Assembly: GCF_037975245.1 (NCBI RefSeq)
Contig: NC_092572.1
Location: forward strand, 11,231,769 to 11,295,768
Direction: 5' to 3'
Source of the DNA: Apostichopus japonicus
Taxonomy: Eukaryota; Echinodermata; Holothuroidea; Aspidochirotida; Stichopodidae
Length of the DNA stretch: 64,000 nucleotides
Shown here: positions 11,876 through 26,600 of the stretch, piece by piece
Numbering within the stretch: position 1 is the first letter of the stretch
How the letters are laid out: every line of letters begins with the position of its first letter
The notes under the pieces: model-generated
The model's input: only the letters and a program-made list of their open reading frames with translations
Databases searched by the model: none
What the model was told of the DNA's origin: nothing
Made by a program: the position numbers and the translations under genes

Positions 11876-13234
11876 ACTAAACAATTCTGAATTGTATAAA
11901 CAAACACAGGCCACAAGTTGCCGTAGGAAGAGAACTTCAATGAAATTGGTTAATGGTCCATTTCATATAGTTGTTTATATACTTTATGTTGTCATAATGA
12001 AAGGATACTAAGGAATAAGGAACTTAAATGAAATACAATATAAGTGTAATTTAATACAAAGTTATTCTTGATTTTTATGTTGAAAATCGATTTTCGTATA
12101 TTAATATGTGGTACTCTTTATCGCACCACGATAACGCGACATTATATTCTCACGTACCTTTAAATGGAATAGAATGTTTGTCAATTTTTTGAAATTTACA
12201 TATATTGCTGTTTTCAAATAAATGTAACAGAATATATGAGCATCATAGAATTTCATCAGACATAACTTTTCAATGAATTAAAATAACATTGCTAATCGTG
12301 GCGAGAAATTGATCTTTGAAATTCAGTCATGCCAAGTGAATATCTTTTACACAGTGCGTTCATATCTCTAGTTTCATTATTTTCATTTCTTGTTTTCGTT
12401 CATTGTTAAATTTTCCATTTATTAAACATTTCAACTGAGACATATTGGTATATTCTGTATCAAAATATATTAATATTGCAACGTGTTATCATTGCAAACC
12501 TGACACGCTTCGTTCCAAATAATTAAGAACATTTAAAACACAAAATGAAACTTGCGAATCGATATGTATATTAGGAACTTCCTGATCAATGAAAGGAGAT
12601 GAGTATCAACTCACTTAAAACCGAACAATCGTGTAAAGTTTATGCATTCAGAGGCTACCTTTTGTGAGTTTTCAACAAGAAGACAAAGAGGAATTGATGA
12701 CTCAAACGTACTTGTCTTTAAGGCAGACATTGTGGAAAGGTTAGCTAATGACCTTAAATCACCCAGCCCCATTTAAAGAGAAGCGGTTACTTTAATTTTG
12801 TAACAACGTAGACTATGTACAAACACTTTGCAATACATTTTTATTTATTCAGAATTAGTAAATAAGAAAACAGTATTAGAAAATCTAAACGCCCTCCTCC
12901 CTCCTTCCCCCACCCGAACGAACAGCTTCGATTTGTATCAATCTGGAAACAACATGTTGTTTTCTATTATAACATATTTTGTAAACAATACATTAGAAAT
13001 GTTAAAGAGGCATGGAAAAACGCAATATAAGATATTCATTTTTCTAACAGAATTAGCAAAACGTATGCTTGAATGGAAAAACATGCGTATGTTGGAATCT
13101 TTCAACCAACGTAAGTTCAAATTATTCATAACAACTTGTGATGCTTAGTAGACACCAAGGTCCACCAACTTTCGTGTGATTCAACTAACAATCGAGTCCA
13201 GTTTTAATAAAGATCTGTAAGAAGAAATGATATT

Positions 13235-14397
13235 CTACAGACTAGTCGTAATAATATCATGTCTGTCTACCGTTACGTGCGCACTCATCGACATGTATCC
13301 CTCCTCGTCATCACTTACGCTTGGCGAAGAGCAACTGCTGCTCTCACTATCATCGTCTGGCATCAGTTTCTGAAATAACAATAGCACAGCAATCCTTTTT
13401 TCCAGGAAATATATCTTTCTTAATACGACAAGGTTGTAAATATTCTACAAACAATTCAACGTAGATACTAGCACAATATTGATTTTATACGTAATTTTTG
13501 ACCTTATTTATAGGGTTTATTATGCAACTCTATCAGAAAACACCATTTGACGTCTAAAATGTGTGGGTTTTTTTCTTCTTTTTTTTTGGGGGGGGGGGTG
13601 TGGAGGGCTGTAAGAACTCCATTCATGCGAGGATCCTCAACGACTCAAGGTCACACCCCTTTTTAATAAAATCCTTGTTCCGTCCCTCGTGCATAACCTA
13701 TATGTCTATGTTTGCTGGTGACTTACCACGTTACACTTCAACATTTGTGAATGAGGGTAACAGTATACTTATGTGAGCTATATCACTCTATTTGTATGTT
13801 TAAATTCACCCGATGGTGTAGGACAGTTTCTAGCTGTTGCAGTGTTTTTCGAGTAAAATTCCAGCAAAATTGATTGTAAGGTGTTTCTTGTTTGACGACC
13901 AATACTCTTGATTTGTCACACACTTGACAAGTTAGTTCAACTACAATACAAGGTATTTTTTCTCTAACATTCGGGATATATAGGAAATCCAAAAGCAAAA
14001 GCAAAGTGATGTAAAGTATTAATTTTCACAAAAATTGGCGTAACCAATCCTGGTTCCTGATGGCCAATATTTATTGTCAACAGTTCACAAATGTTTTGAT
14101 GTAATATTATCGTAAAACATTCCCTAATAAAATTATAAATAGGCATTTACATTTACTAGTAATGGTGTCAAATGCAATACAAAAACGTCAATTTTAAAGC
14201 AAAAATGTTATTGCCAGAACATTTTTTATAACGGTAACACGTTGTGACGATAATATCACATAATATATACGTATATTTCATTTAATAAACTCACGATGCC
14301 CTCTTCCGATAACCAGGTCGATAATGATTCTTTCAAATTTCGCAACGGAAGTCGATTCATGGGATCTTTTGAAAAACATTCTTGTAAGCTGTTTTGA
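13235..14397 (-). CDS. Gene B exons K7-K8: helix I and YMSM tail
   Basis: K7 (14295-14397) reads SLQECFSKDPMNRLPLRNL, the CW..DP..RP region with RP changed to RL. K8 (13235-13369) is a 44-residue acidic, serine-rich tail (DDDSESSSCSSPSVSDDEE) leading into GYMSMSAHVTV and a stop. YMSM is the classic IRS-type p85 SH2 site. The Ser/Asp/Glu run also resembles casein-kinase-2 substrates (inference). Confidence 0.82.
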
Positions 14398-17300
14398 CTG
14401 TAAACAGAAGCAACGACATCACATCATCACACATCAGAAGTCATAAACTGTCTTCATAATGTTAGAAAACACTGTATTTCTTGTGACAGGAAAACCTTGT
14501 AAATAAAGACTCTTAATTAGGATTTATGTCATTTCTAAGGAAATATCATACCTCAAAATCTGAATACATATTTTTTTTATCTCCATGCATGAACAGATGA
14601 ATACATTTGAGTTCAACTCGTGTCAATCCTGGAATGCAAAATTCCATGAGGCTAAGTTAAAAATCAATAATCAGTGCAAAGATTCCTGTTTTAATTGTAA
14701 ATGTCTGTGACTCTTTTATTTACATAATGTCACGGAACGTTCACAAACAAATATTACATTTTTTATAAAAGAGAGAATAATATAACGTATTTTCGTGTAC
14801 ATAGTTTACACAGCAAAATAAATGAATTGCATAAAAAAGTTAACATGCAACATGTTATGTCTTGATAGGATCATCGTAGATCATAAATGTATGATTCTAC
14901 TATTTGTTTCCAAGAACTTGTAAACCCACAAGACGCAAACGTTACCTCATAGAACATTCATAAAGTCTTCTTCAACATTATTTATTTTAGTACAACAATT
15001 TTGTTTATATTTTGGTACAGTCTGTGGAAACAAGACTTGCTGAGAGATTTTTTCCTTGACACATTTTAGGAATTCATTGTGTATAATTATTGTTTCAGAG
15101 TTAAAGTGTAAACTAACTCACACATCAATTGGTAAATCACGCTGTCCATCTTCTGTTTCACCGTCGATGTCCACCTTTATCCCATGAGCTTAAAAAAAAG
15201 GGTGAACGTTGTCCAATAGTATAATAAATGTATCAATTAATCAATTTAAATAGAAACACATTGTGTAGTAAACTTCACTTAGTGGAGAAAAAGATATAAT
15301 TGTTGAGGAAGGAGGCACGACAACATCAGTGACATTAGCACTGATAATTCTGCTGGAAAAGACTGTATAGTTACATGGAGTGTAGTAAAAAGTAACATCG
15401 TGTGATTCCATTTACGTATTAAATTATTTCTAAAATTCATTGTTTATTGAATTGTTTCTTGTTTACAGATCATTAAAGGAAATACTTGCAAAGATCATAT
15501 TCTTACCGTATGCAAATACGTCACAAATGCATATTGCCACAGACCAGGAATCACTTGCCCAAGTATATTCGTTGCGTTCTTCTGTCTCTGGTGGCAGGGT
15601 CGGTCTATTCTCCTATTGAAAAATAGAAAAGACGAAACGTAACTAGAACTGCACCTGCCTGCAAATACGCAGTATATACTGCGCGTGGAGTGCTTACAGT
15701 ATTTGGAAACAATTTTCGTTTGTTAATGGTGTTATTTTTTGGGCGGACAATATACCATTGTGTATAGCCATGTAGGTTCCTACAAAGTGAGAGCGGATGT
15801 GAGCGCCGTTAAAAGGCTCATAATATGTTGGCTATGCAGCTAGCCGCCTGTGAAACCTCAAATGTACACATACTATATGAAACTTTAAGTTACTTGGTCA
15901 GTAATGCGCACGCGCACTACAATAATAAGTACTTCAGTTATCACGAACCGTTTACCTTTGCATGTTTGTGATGTCTCACCTGTACCTAACCCCACCAATG
16001 TATAACTGTCATTTTTGTTTTAAAAATGAAGTGCTTCTTACCTGTTTTTAATTCGTTTTGAAATCAATTGCTTTTACAATCAATCGGCCTTGAGATGTCA
16101 TATAACTCTATGCTTAGCTTATTCCAGAAACAAAGGCAACTTTATATATTTTAAGGAAGCCTATTCTTATACAATATTCACCGATGAACTCATAAAGAAT
16201 TATTCTATATTATCAAAAATTTCCCTTTGTGGATATTCATAACGTCTTTTTCACAAAGTTCCTAGCAACCATATTTATTAATCCACTGCAATATTTATTC
16301 AATAACTTCAACTGACGAAAGAAAATACAGAAATTGAAGAAATCAGTAATGCCCGTCTACGTTTGCATCAAATCGCAGGACATACCAGTTTTTTGTTGTC
16401 GTTTTGTGGGAGGGGTTTGTGTTCTACATAAAGAATTCGAAACAATTCGATATGAAACCGGGTCTCAATTGAGTTCATGTATTATAAGAAGGTGTTCAAA
16501 GTGACTCATTATCTTTTCTGAAGTTCCTTACTGATACTGGTACTGCCAATATCTCTAAAAAAAAATACCTGAGGACTATTAAACTACATTATCCATTGCT
16601 GACGCGTGAGCTTCATTCTTTATCGTTATATAAAAGATAACTAAATTTTTCGAAACTTTTTTTTTTATTTTTAAGGCACACAAATTTTAAGATCGTTTAG
16701 TGATTGTCACGAAAATCCAAAACAAAAGCCATTACACAATAATGTTGCTTTTCTAAAGAAACTTATTGGCTGTGATAAAAATAACACTACGGTGTGTTGC
16801 AATTACATTATTTGATATATATGCTTACCTTCCCTTTAATCAAATCGACTTTTTTCGAGACATCCTCTTTGAGACAAAAGTCATAGATTTTACAGCACTT
16901 TCTTTCTGTCAACAAAATTTTTTTCATTGAAAGTCCAGGGTGCAAAAACTGTGAACAAGTAAACGACAAAACTTCATTGTGAAACGTGGCGCTGAATAAT
17001 GCGTTTAATGAAATTTAATAACGTACGTGTGATATGTGTACTAAAGTTAATGATATTTGGATATTACCTTCGAAAGCGTACTGCATGAGACAAAAATACT
17101 AAACTCTTCTCTTCTAGATTGTGTTGTAAAGAGCACATACAAAGTTTTTGGGTATATCTTGCACACATATAAGCTGCAATCACATGCAAGTTTTTAATTT
17201 AATCTGCCGAGTTTAAGTTTAAGATTTGTATTTCCTTTCAAAAGTAATTTTTTGAACTGTGCGATGACAATGTTATTAGAAACAGCATATCATGAAAGTT

Positions 17301-20300
17301 AAATGTCGTGATCTGAGCCTTATGTGCAGCTTAATGCCGGACCCTCATTTTCTGCGCATGCTCAAAGCTTCTGATTAGTGTAGTTTAAATGGTAATTGAC
17401 GTCCATCAAGGAAGTAACACTAATTTGCTAGGTGGTTTGCCTTCATGACGACATGACATGCGGTTATTTAGAATTTGTTGTTTGGTAATTATTGTTGTTC
17501 TGTAGGTTTGTAGAGCATAAATCAGTGTAAAACGCTGATAGTCATGTTAAGTAATCGCTCTCTGTCGCTTAAAGACTTTAGTTGCCTGTACTGGTGCTCA
17601 CCCTCCTGGGATATACTAGTAGTCGATACTATTAGTCGTACTCTGTAAATAGTAGGCTACACTAGTAGTACAAGATTAAATATTGGCACTATATCGCTTA
17701 GAACCCAATACTCATACTTATACTTTGTACCAAAGGTAATTTTACTTATAATTTTTCATCATGTTGCTGTACTTGTACCAGAAGTTTGTTTTTTGGTAGT
17801 TTGGGACTTGTTTTCACCTTCACTTTAAGGTGAGTAAATTATGTCAGTTACAGAGATATCTATCTCCTTACCCCATATGTAACGATCATTTCCATTCCAG
17901 CTACAATTTGATTTGCATATTCCAACACTTCTACGGTTGTAATAGAGCTGGCGGTCTGTTGTTTTCCTACCATCCAATCATCTAGTGTACCAACCGGTTG
18001 ATAGTTTTGCAAAAGGAAAATATTCACTGTAAGAAAGAGAGCAAAACATCCCATTAAATTGATAAATGGATATTTAGTAGATATATAACACTTATAACTT
18101 CGAAAAGGAGCTCAAACATTGTACTTAATGGATTCAAGTAATTGTATTAACACATACCTCTGTCGATACAAAGCCCCACAGTTTGTATCAGTGCTCTATG
18201 GTGAGGCATTTCCATGACCTTCTGAACGTACATATCCCAGTGGTATTCTCTCTTTACTTGTCTGTCTTCTGTAGATTGATGACAATCAAAAGTTGTGGTA
18301 TTTTCAGTGTATTCTTGTCGCTTTTTTAAATTAGGAACAAAACATATTTTCATATTTCCCCTTAACTTCCTAAATGTCAATATCATATTGCACCCAATCA
18401 ATACTCCCATACACCTCTGAGTATACATCTGCAAATTTTAACCAATTCCGCTGGTTATGTCTTTACACGCACGCTACCCTTGTTATTGTTGGTACCTCTA
18501 TTATTGTATATGTTAAGATATAAATATAAATGGTACCTTTCACAGAGGTGACGAAAACCGACTTCTTGTTACCATTTTTGTTGACAATTGTTCCCATCCA
18601 TCTGTCAAGTAACATTCCTTTCTTCAAATGAAGTACGAAACAGACTTCATGCCTCTTGTAAATTTTCGCGTGCAAGGACTTTATTCTGAGACTAGCGTAG
18701 TCTAAGTAAATTTTAAAAAAATGCTTAACAACAGTAATCAATGTGTTAATATATATTTGTATGTTAATGCAGATTCTCATGCCTTATCAGTTAAATCTGG
18801 AAAAGGTGAGTACACGTTAATCAGTTGAGGCTGATGTGTGTTATAATTTTTTTTAACATGTGCTACATTAATGACCAGTTGCTACTGAGAAGGACTTACA
18901 AACAGAAAATACTAAACACACAATCCTATGCATAATGATGGACTGGACTAACCAGACTACTTTAAAGGGTTTCGCCAATAATGGTGTACATATTTTAACA
19001 GAAAGTGAATGACACATTGCTGCAAAAGTCATACTTACAAGTTAAACATAGTAACAGCTATCAATCAGTCGTAATCAGTCATTTGAAGGCAACAGCCTTT
19101 GAGTAATGAATTGGTCTGTTAGTATTTTTCCACAGTTACATATGCTGACAGGTCTGATTATTGATTAATGGCTGTCTCGTTTTCGCATTCCTAACTGATC
19201 AACCCATGTACATTGTGTGACATTTTAACCATGAGATTCAGTTAGTTGGCGTGCCATTCTCACACCCTTATAGTCCCTACAATCCACTTATCGTACTGTA
19301 CGAATAAGTTACAATTATGGAAATATCTGGCGCTATTCATGAACTCATGTTGTCATTGCGTTCATATATACTGATTGTTAAAATGTACATTTTTGTTACA
19401 AATAGTATCTTATATGTAACTACGGTCAACGTCGAAGGTGAATCTGTATCACAAGGTGGTGTAATAAGAAAATTTGAAAGTCTTCACTTCTACTTTTGAA
19501 AGCATAAGATGAAAGGCGACTACTTAGCGTATTACGACAAAAGCCTTGGTACATGTAATCACCGTAAAAAGCATTCGTATAGTCTGTAATGAGTTTTCTT
19601 GAAGGAATCACTACCAAATGGCACATTTATTTACCAATATAATTTATGAGTAGCAAGTTGAAGTCACAACTTTTTGTGCGTAAACAATATCGATATCATA
19701 CATACCTCTATAAGAACGCCTGTTCTCTCTCGGTACCTTTGGCAGCGCCATGCTGCAACAAAAGAAATATATTTATTTTGATAGCAATAAGTCGTGCAAA
19801 CGTTGCGCAAAAGCTTATTTTTCATTGCAAGATGGGCGTGTTCTCTTTCATCATATTGACTAAAATAAATGAATGCTACATTGGAAATTTCTATAGAACG
19901 CAGAATGCTTTCAACAAAATGTGACTCGAACCACTATCGTCATGAATAAAAGTACTGTGCTCCCTAAATATGATCTCTGGAGCTTTGTAACGATCGCCGT
20001 ATTATTATTCCCTTTATGACGGATGCCAGTCAGGAGTTGTGGTATCTGGCAGTTTATTATGAAATTAATATGTTTCATGTTCGTTTCAAACATCACAATT
20101 ATTGTAAGACTAGCTTCTTATGGTGTATTAAATCGTGAGTCTATAACATACCTCTGCTTTCTGTTAGCTGGTGTATTGCCAGTTTTATCTGTTCGGATAT
20201 GACGTAAATTTGGTTTTAATTTAATGTGTTAAAAGTGGAAAGATTTGTTTCAATACATGAACTGTGTTACTGTTGATCACACTATCATTTTTAATTTTCA

Positions 20301-23300
20301 AGTCAATCGCACCTCAACGTGTAACGCTGCTGTATTGAGTCATGTTTTTTTCATAGTCGGAATTTCACGTGACAGTCATACAATGCAAAAGTCAAACTCA
20401 AATGGTTATTGCAACATATAAAACATTGAAATTAAGTTAGTGAATTAAAGCTGATCTCAAAGAAGATACTTGTATGGCTCTCACAGTCTCAGGGGACATT
20501 CCTTACATATATGGGTTGGTCACATCGCCCGGGACAAGTATAAAATCATAACTCGGCAATAATTGCGACGTGTATTAGTCTTCAACGTTGGTGTAATACC
20601 TATCTGTGCAGAACATACAGCCATATGTTCACCACCTGCTATCGTGTCATCTAATGAAGTACATATGGTTTCCGTATCTGGTCTACAAAGCAACGATTAA
20701 AGAAATGAAAACCTGTTATCACATGATATACGAGTAGGTTTTTGACAAACATGCACGGGTGGATGGATGTATATTATGTTATCTAATCAGAGTCTAGTGT
20801 TGGAAAGCAAAACTAATAGCAATCGATGGATGATTTACTATTCGTTATGAATCATTGAAATGAACATACACATTACTGTGCCTTTAAGATGATATTTGTA
20901 ATAACAAGTGCTTAGTTGCGCTTTTATTTATTCTGCTGCACTTCATGTTTAACTCAGCCGACATGTATTTCCTGTTGTTTGAAAACTATTTTATTCTGTT
21001 TATAAATACACAGAATTTAATAACTATTTTTGCTGATATTTAACTTCTAGTTTCGAACACTAGAACTATCAAAATATTGAAGTACTCATAACATCTCAAG
21101 AATCAAGAGATATAAAATAACAACATTTATAAAGTTTTACGAACTCACAGGGTAGCCTGGGGCAAATTTGTAATCTTCAAATGACATAGACAAGGGCAAT
21201 GAAACCCTCGAGCGCCCTTTTAACGATATGCATGTACTATAAGCTTGAATCTCAGTTAAGGGCCAAATATTCACGTTCATCTTTGGGGTTTTTTTGTGGG
21301 GAAGGCAGTGGGTATTTATATTGATAACTCAACCATACTATATAATATGTTATCTTTATATAATCTTCAGGGTTTCCTTGTATGACCTTCAGCATAATTC
21401 TTTCCATACGACAAAATTGTCATGCATTTTAACTTTTAAGTATCAATGTGTTACTACTGAAGTCATGATCTCCTTGTAGCAATGAGTGTCACTCATAAAT
21501 GTTTTGTTTTTTCTTTGATTGAGAGTTCTCATACTACGACTAAATGATGATAGTTGAGCAATTATTAAGAAAATTGCAATTAGGCATATCTTTAATTGAT
21601 ACATAAACTGTTTTCAGTGAGAACAATAATTATCTTAACACATTAAGCAGCATGTTGCAGTAAATGTATAACTTGCATACTTGAAATCACTTACCGGGTA
21701 ATTGCTGCACTCCTTGTGTCAAGATTAGAAAATGAGCGGACTATCGAAGAAGATGAAAAGAGATATTGAACTTGTAGAAATTAGAACACTTATGTATCTA
21801 ATCGAAATAACAAGCTGTCAACAACTTAAACAGTTTAATAGTATTTAGCACAACGTAACTAAGCACTTTCCGATAGCCATAGGTTTACACAGCTGTAATT
21901 TTAAATTAGGAGGTAATATCATGAATGTGTGCACCTTTGACCGAAAACTGAACCGAAGAAGACATGATTATCATTCATATTCATTTTATGAATTGGTTAA
22001 ATTCCTGAACTGTAGTGTGGTCATTTATAACAGTTAGTAGCCACTGAGTGCCTTGCATATAGGTATGATCTGAAGCAGATCAAGCAGGACATTGTACATA
22101 GAACAAGAAAAAAATAGATATGTGATCTTACTTACATCTACGCACGTTTCTGTAAATTATAAATGTACCCACGAGGACTGCAGCCAAAATCAATGCAGGG
22201 GTAATGATGATCTTGTTAAGGTTCCATGAATGAAGGTCTGTGCTTTCTAAGATAAAAAAGGAAACTGATAATGTTAAGCAGAGCTTAAAACAAATGAAGA
22301 AAATGGTAAACAATATAACGAAAACTGTAGTTGGGGTGTGTGCATGTGTGTTTGGGTGGGTGGTAAAGGGGGAGGGGGTGAATGTGTTCATATATTTAGA
22401 CCTCACAACTGGTAACATGGAACAAAAGAAATTCCTGTCACAAGTTGTCGAACAAAAGAGAACAATAGTGTTCGGTTGTCCAGACAAAGGGTTAGAATAA
22501 AGGTAAATGTCATCGGTTATAGCTCATATAATAGAAAACCAATTTAAGAGGGGAGAGGTGGTTTGAATGTAATTACGATAGCATGATTGACTTAATCAAC
22601 TAGGTTAGAATAAGTCATATATGCATGGATGCCACAAGTAATTATGTTTCCATGCTTTCCGTATCAATTTCACTTACCAGCTTGAAGCTTCATCAGAAGG
22701 GTAACTGACGAGTTACAATTCTGTTCCTCCAACTCTGAATCAGCTGTGCAAATTACTTGAGCGATTTCCGTCTCAAGACGAAAATACAGATCATTGACTA
22801 TGTCGAAATATTGGTCTTGTTCATTCCTTTGTGCGTATGTTGTACTATTTACCTCAAAAACTTCACTTGACTTGGTCAACCAAACCAAGGTAACATTTGG
22901 GTTCCCTCCCATAGCAAAACATGTTAGCTTATGGGTTATGTCAGGATCAATACTGATATTTGTTTTAATTATTTCCTCTTGGAAAACTATGATGATTTCT
23001 GGAGGTACTGTTGAAAAAGTAAATAAATGATGTTTGAAAGTTATCCAATGGTTTGCTTACAGTGCATAGTGGTTTATACTTTTTAAATATTAATAGTAGT
23101 TTGATGGACTTAATGTTAAATGGTTGTAATTATGAAATACGACTTTCCCTAACAAACTGCTGTCGAACATTTCGTAACCATGTAAAACTATTTATCAAGT
23201 ATTTAATGAAATAATCAAATTTTTAGTGACTCACCAAACGTGGCGATCTGCAAGTGAGTGGATACATTTCGCATTTCGACTGGATCTTCTATTTTGCATT

Positions 23301-23610
23301 TCGCGTAAAAATATTCTGATCGAGCTTGAAAAGGAAGAGTTAGTGGGTCGATGTTGTATTTGCCTCTGTGTTCAATTGCCATGGTTTCATTCGCAATTTT
23401 CACTTTAGGACTCGGACTTATTGAGAAAAACAATACATATGCTGACAACATGTCACCCCTAACATTGCAAGTGACAGAATGATTAGTGTCGTAACGCATA
23501 TGCATAATTTCATCAGTTGTATTTAATCCATCCAAGCAAATACTTATTTCAGGAAAATCTGAAAAACAAAATGTACATATATATCTCATTGGCTTACAGA
23601 TTTGAAATGT

Positions 23611-23660
<50 letters not shown>

Positions 23661-26600
23661 ATTGTTACCCATATGCATTTGTTATAGATCGCGTTATGTA
23701 ACATCATTATTTCGGACTGACATGTCATGAATCACTCGTATTTAATATTCTATCGTTTGGATAATGTTTTGCCAGCGTTATGTTAAAAACAAGCAGGGAC
23801 ATAAATATTTCATTGTACGATGAACTTGCCATGAAACTCAATGGTCAAAGTAACAGATGTATCTCGAACGGTCCTGTTGCTGTCAATTGCGATGCATGTT
23901 ACGTTCAGTACTTCTGCACGGGATACCGTCATATCCAGACTAGTGACAGCCAATTCTTCACCCGACCCATTAATAATTGTGTTTATATTGTTTTCTCCCG
24001 GGGTTAAGGAGAGTCTAGTGAGGTGCCATGTTAACGAATCCAATACTTCCACATTTGATGCGTTGCATGTTAACCTCACATGGGTGCCAACGTAAACATT
24101 GAGATCGACTCGAGCGACGTCGCCTTTGTAATACATGGTCACGTTTGGAGCTTCTGAAGAAGAAATGATAATGTATTAGTTTCATTCGTGATGAAAACTA
24201 TTTTCATTTTCTTTTAACTAATACGTTATGTTTGTTCCTGCAGCATTTCCAATGACGTATTCGTCAGCTCTTCGACAATCCATTGATGCGATACGATATC
24301 ATTGTCTATTGCATATTTAAAACACTCGTGCATATTGAAACACAATATTTGCACAAGGCTTGTTCAAAGTTCTCACCGTAGTATTGTATAACCACCGATG
24401 TCACTTTACGTTGAAGCTCACTCTCACCAGACGATACACATGAAACAGTAGTGTAATCTTCTCGTAATACAATTGACACATTACTTGTCACTATGCCATT
24501 TGTATTTTTAACAAATGGTATAATCCTCACGCCATATAGTTCATCCAATCGTTTTCCCTCTGCCGTCCATTCTACCTCCAATTGTGAACTCGCGTTTATA
24601 GCAATACATGTCAAATTTACAACTGGCTTGTCGTAGACTGATATCTTTCCCACCGAAGACGCATCATTAACTAATATATTAAGATCTGGGACAACTATGG
24701 ATGAAAAAACATCATAAAGAAAGAAACGTTGACAAAGTACGGTTATCTCTTGTCCTAAGGGTGACACATTACATTTACATTTACGAGCAGGACTGTTAGC
24801 TAAAAGTGTAGTTGAAGTGTTTGGATTGAAGAGTTGTTGCCGTCACTAGCGAATATAAAGATCACACCCAAAATATAGTATATGTGGTATGAAATAGATA
24901 TCACTCTACATTCTCTTAGAATTTTACGTTCGATCTAGTTTCAAGTTATCATACAAAACCATATGTACAGTACTTCAGACTGTGCAGTTATTACGTAGCA
25001 AGAACAAAGGAAGGTCACTGGGTATATCAATACAATTGAGTTGGCATATGCGTCGTATATTTACGTCACTATATGTTCATTCGTCTCACATAAACAGTAT
25101 TAGATGTCGTACATAGAAAGCATCTTCATGAGCCTTGAATTACTTCTTGGTCGCCATACGTGTTGTAGCTCAATTATTCAAGAAACTGCATTCTACATTG
25201 TATTACTGAACTGATGATCATTCAACTTCAATGAACCATGCATATCTTACGGTAGGCAAATACTTGGGCCCTCTTTGAAACTGTAACAAATTCAGGCTCT
25301 ACATAAGCTGAGCAAACCACTGTTGAAGTATGTGTTTGGAATGCATAGGAAAGATCGATCTTTGAGGACACATTTCCGTTCGTATCTTCGTTAAAGAGAT
25401 GATTTACGTTTTCGTCTATCGATACAGAGTTAATGATCCACCGTAGTTCTACTTTGAACTTTGCAGACCTTGCTTCGCATGCTAAGTTATACGTCTGTCC
25501 TTTTATGACCTCCACTGTATCGATTACCTCGTCTTCGTTCAAGAAAATACGCAGGCGAGGCAGATCTGAAACAAGGTAAAAAAGATTGCCTGTGATTATA
25601 TCATTATGAAACACAGTCCTTTTCAGGGAGCCCTACAACATAAACGGTCCATCCTACATACACTGTTCATATTACTTGTACATCCTATTATCAAAGATAT
25701 GGTTGGCTTCTAACTACTGTTAGGAAACGTGTCATGGGCAGTTTCTTGGACAGATACATTTTGTATTTAACATCAACAGTGCATTAACAGTAGCCAAAGA
25801 TTGTCAGTGATAAGTGTGTCTTCATGACGTTGCATTGGTAGCACACCGTGTATATGTAGATGCTGATGGTGTCCCTGTCAGTTTGAAATGTAAGAGTTTA
25901 GTCACTTTAACAGTATATTGATATTTCACTTAGCACAATACTTAAATCAATAGCAATATTAATCAAATTACTGTGTGACTTTCCATGCATAAGTTTCAAC
26001 AGCTCTTTCATTGTCGCTTGCTACTTTCATTTTCATTTCTATAATCACTTCACATCAAACAAAACACTTTCATCTATACATGCTTAATGGACAACCGTAT
26101 AGGGATGTCCAAAACTGCTGTACTACGTAAAAGGAGACAACTCTGTTCAAACTATCACAAATCCCAAACTGAGAAATTATCTTGCGTTAATGTTGAAGTC
26201 ATTTGCATATTAAATTATTTTCAACCAAGTCTTTAGAAATCGAACTAACCTATGTGTTCTCGAACACTTTGAATAATCCAGTGTCACAAACCCAATAATA
26301 CCTAAACGTTGTTTTGCTTTGTAATACATTTTCCTAAACTACCTTTGGAACATTTGATGAACACTGAATGTAATGCATATTCCGTCTTATATTACTTGCA
26401 ACGAAAAGTGAAGGTATCTCTAAACTAGACAAATGAATACCGATGTCTGCTGAACAAGACAAACATGTATTTAGTCCCAAATATAGCACACGAGGACAAA
26501 TACACACTTGACGAACTTTTTGTTATATGTTCTTAAATGTTCTTACCGTGTGCAAATACATGAATAGATGTTCTTGTTCTATTCGTGTCAAAGTTACCCA

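Larger units (their letters stand above)
8759..13234. other. Intergenic region between genes A and B
   Basis: About 4.5 kb with no receptor exon on either strand apart from the orphan leader at 11401. It holds retroelement tails at 9640-9712 and 11780-11870. The rest is AT-rich without clear features. It should contain the promoter of gene A and the 3' end of gene B. Confidence 0.45.

Noticed and set aside
12828-13148. Plus-strand 106-codon frame as second exon of the orphan leader at 11401
   Set aside because: No Ig motif, no acceptor in the right phase and low-complexity composition.
18463-18780. Single 105-codon gene on the minus strand
   Set aside because: Only 18537-18691 is coding, as kinase exon K1 of gene B. 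The rest is intron read-through.
22240-22500. Plus-strand lysine-rich frame
   Set aside because: Overlaps the gene B TM exon acceptor in antisense and has low complexity (G-rich tract).
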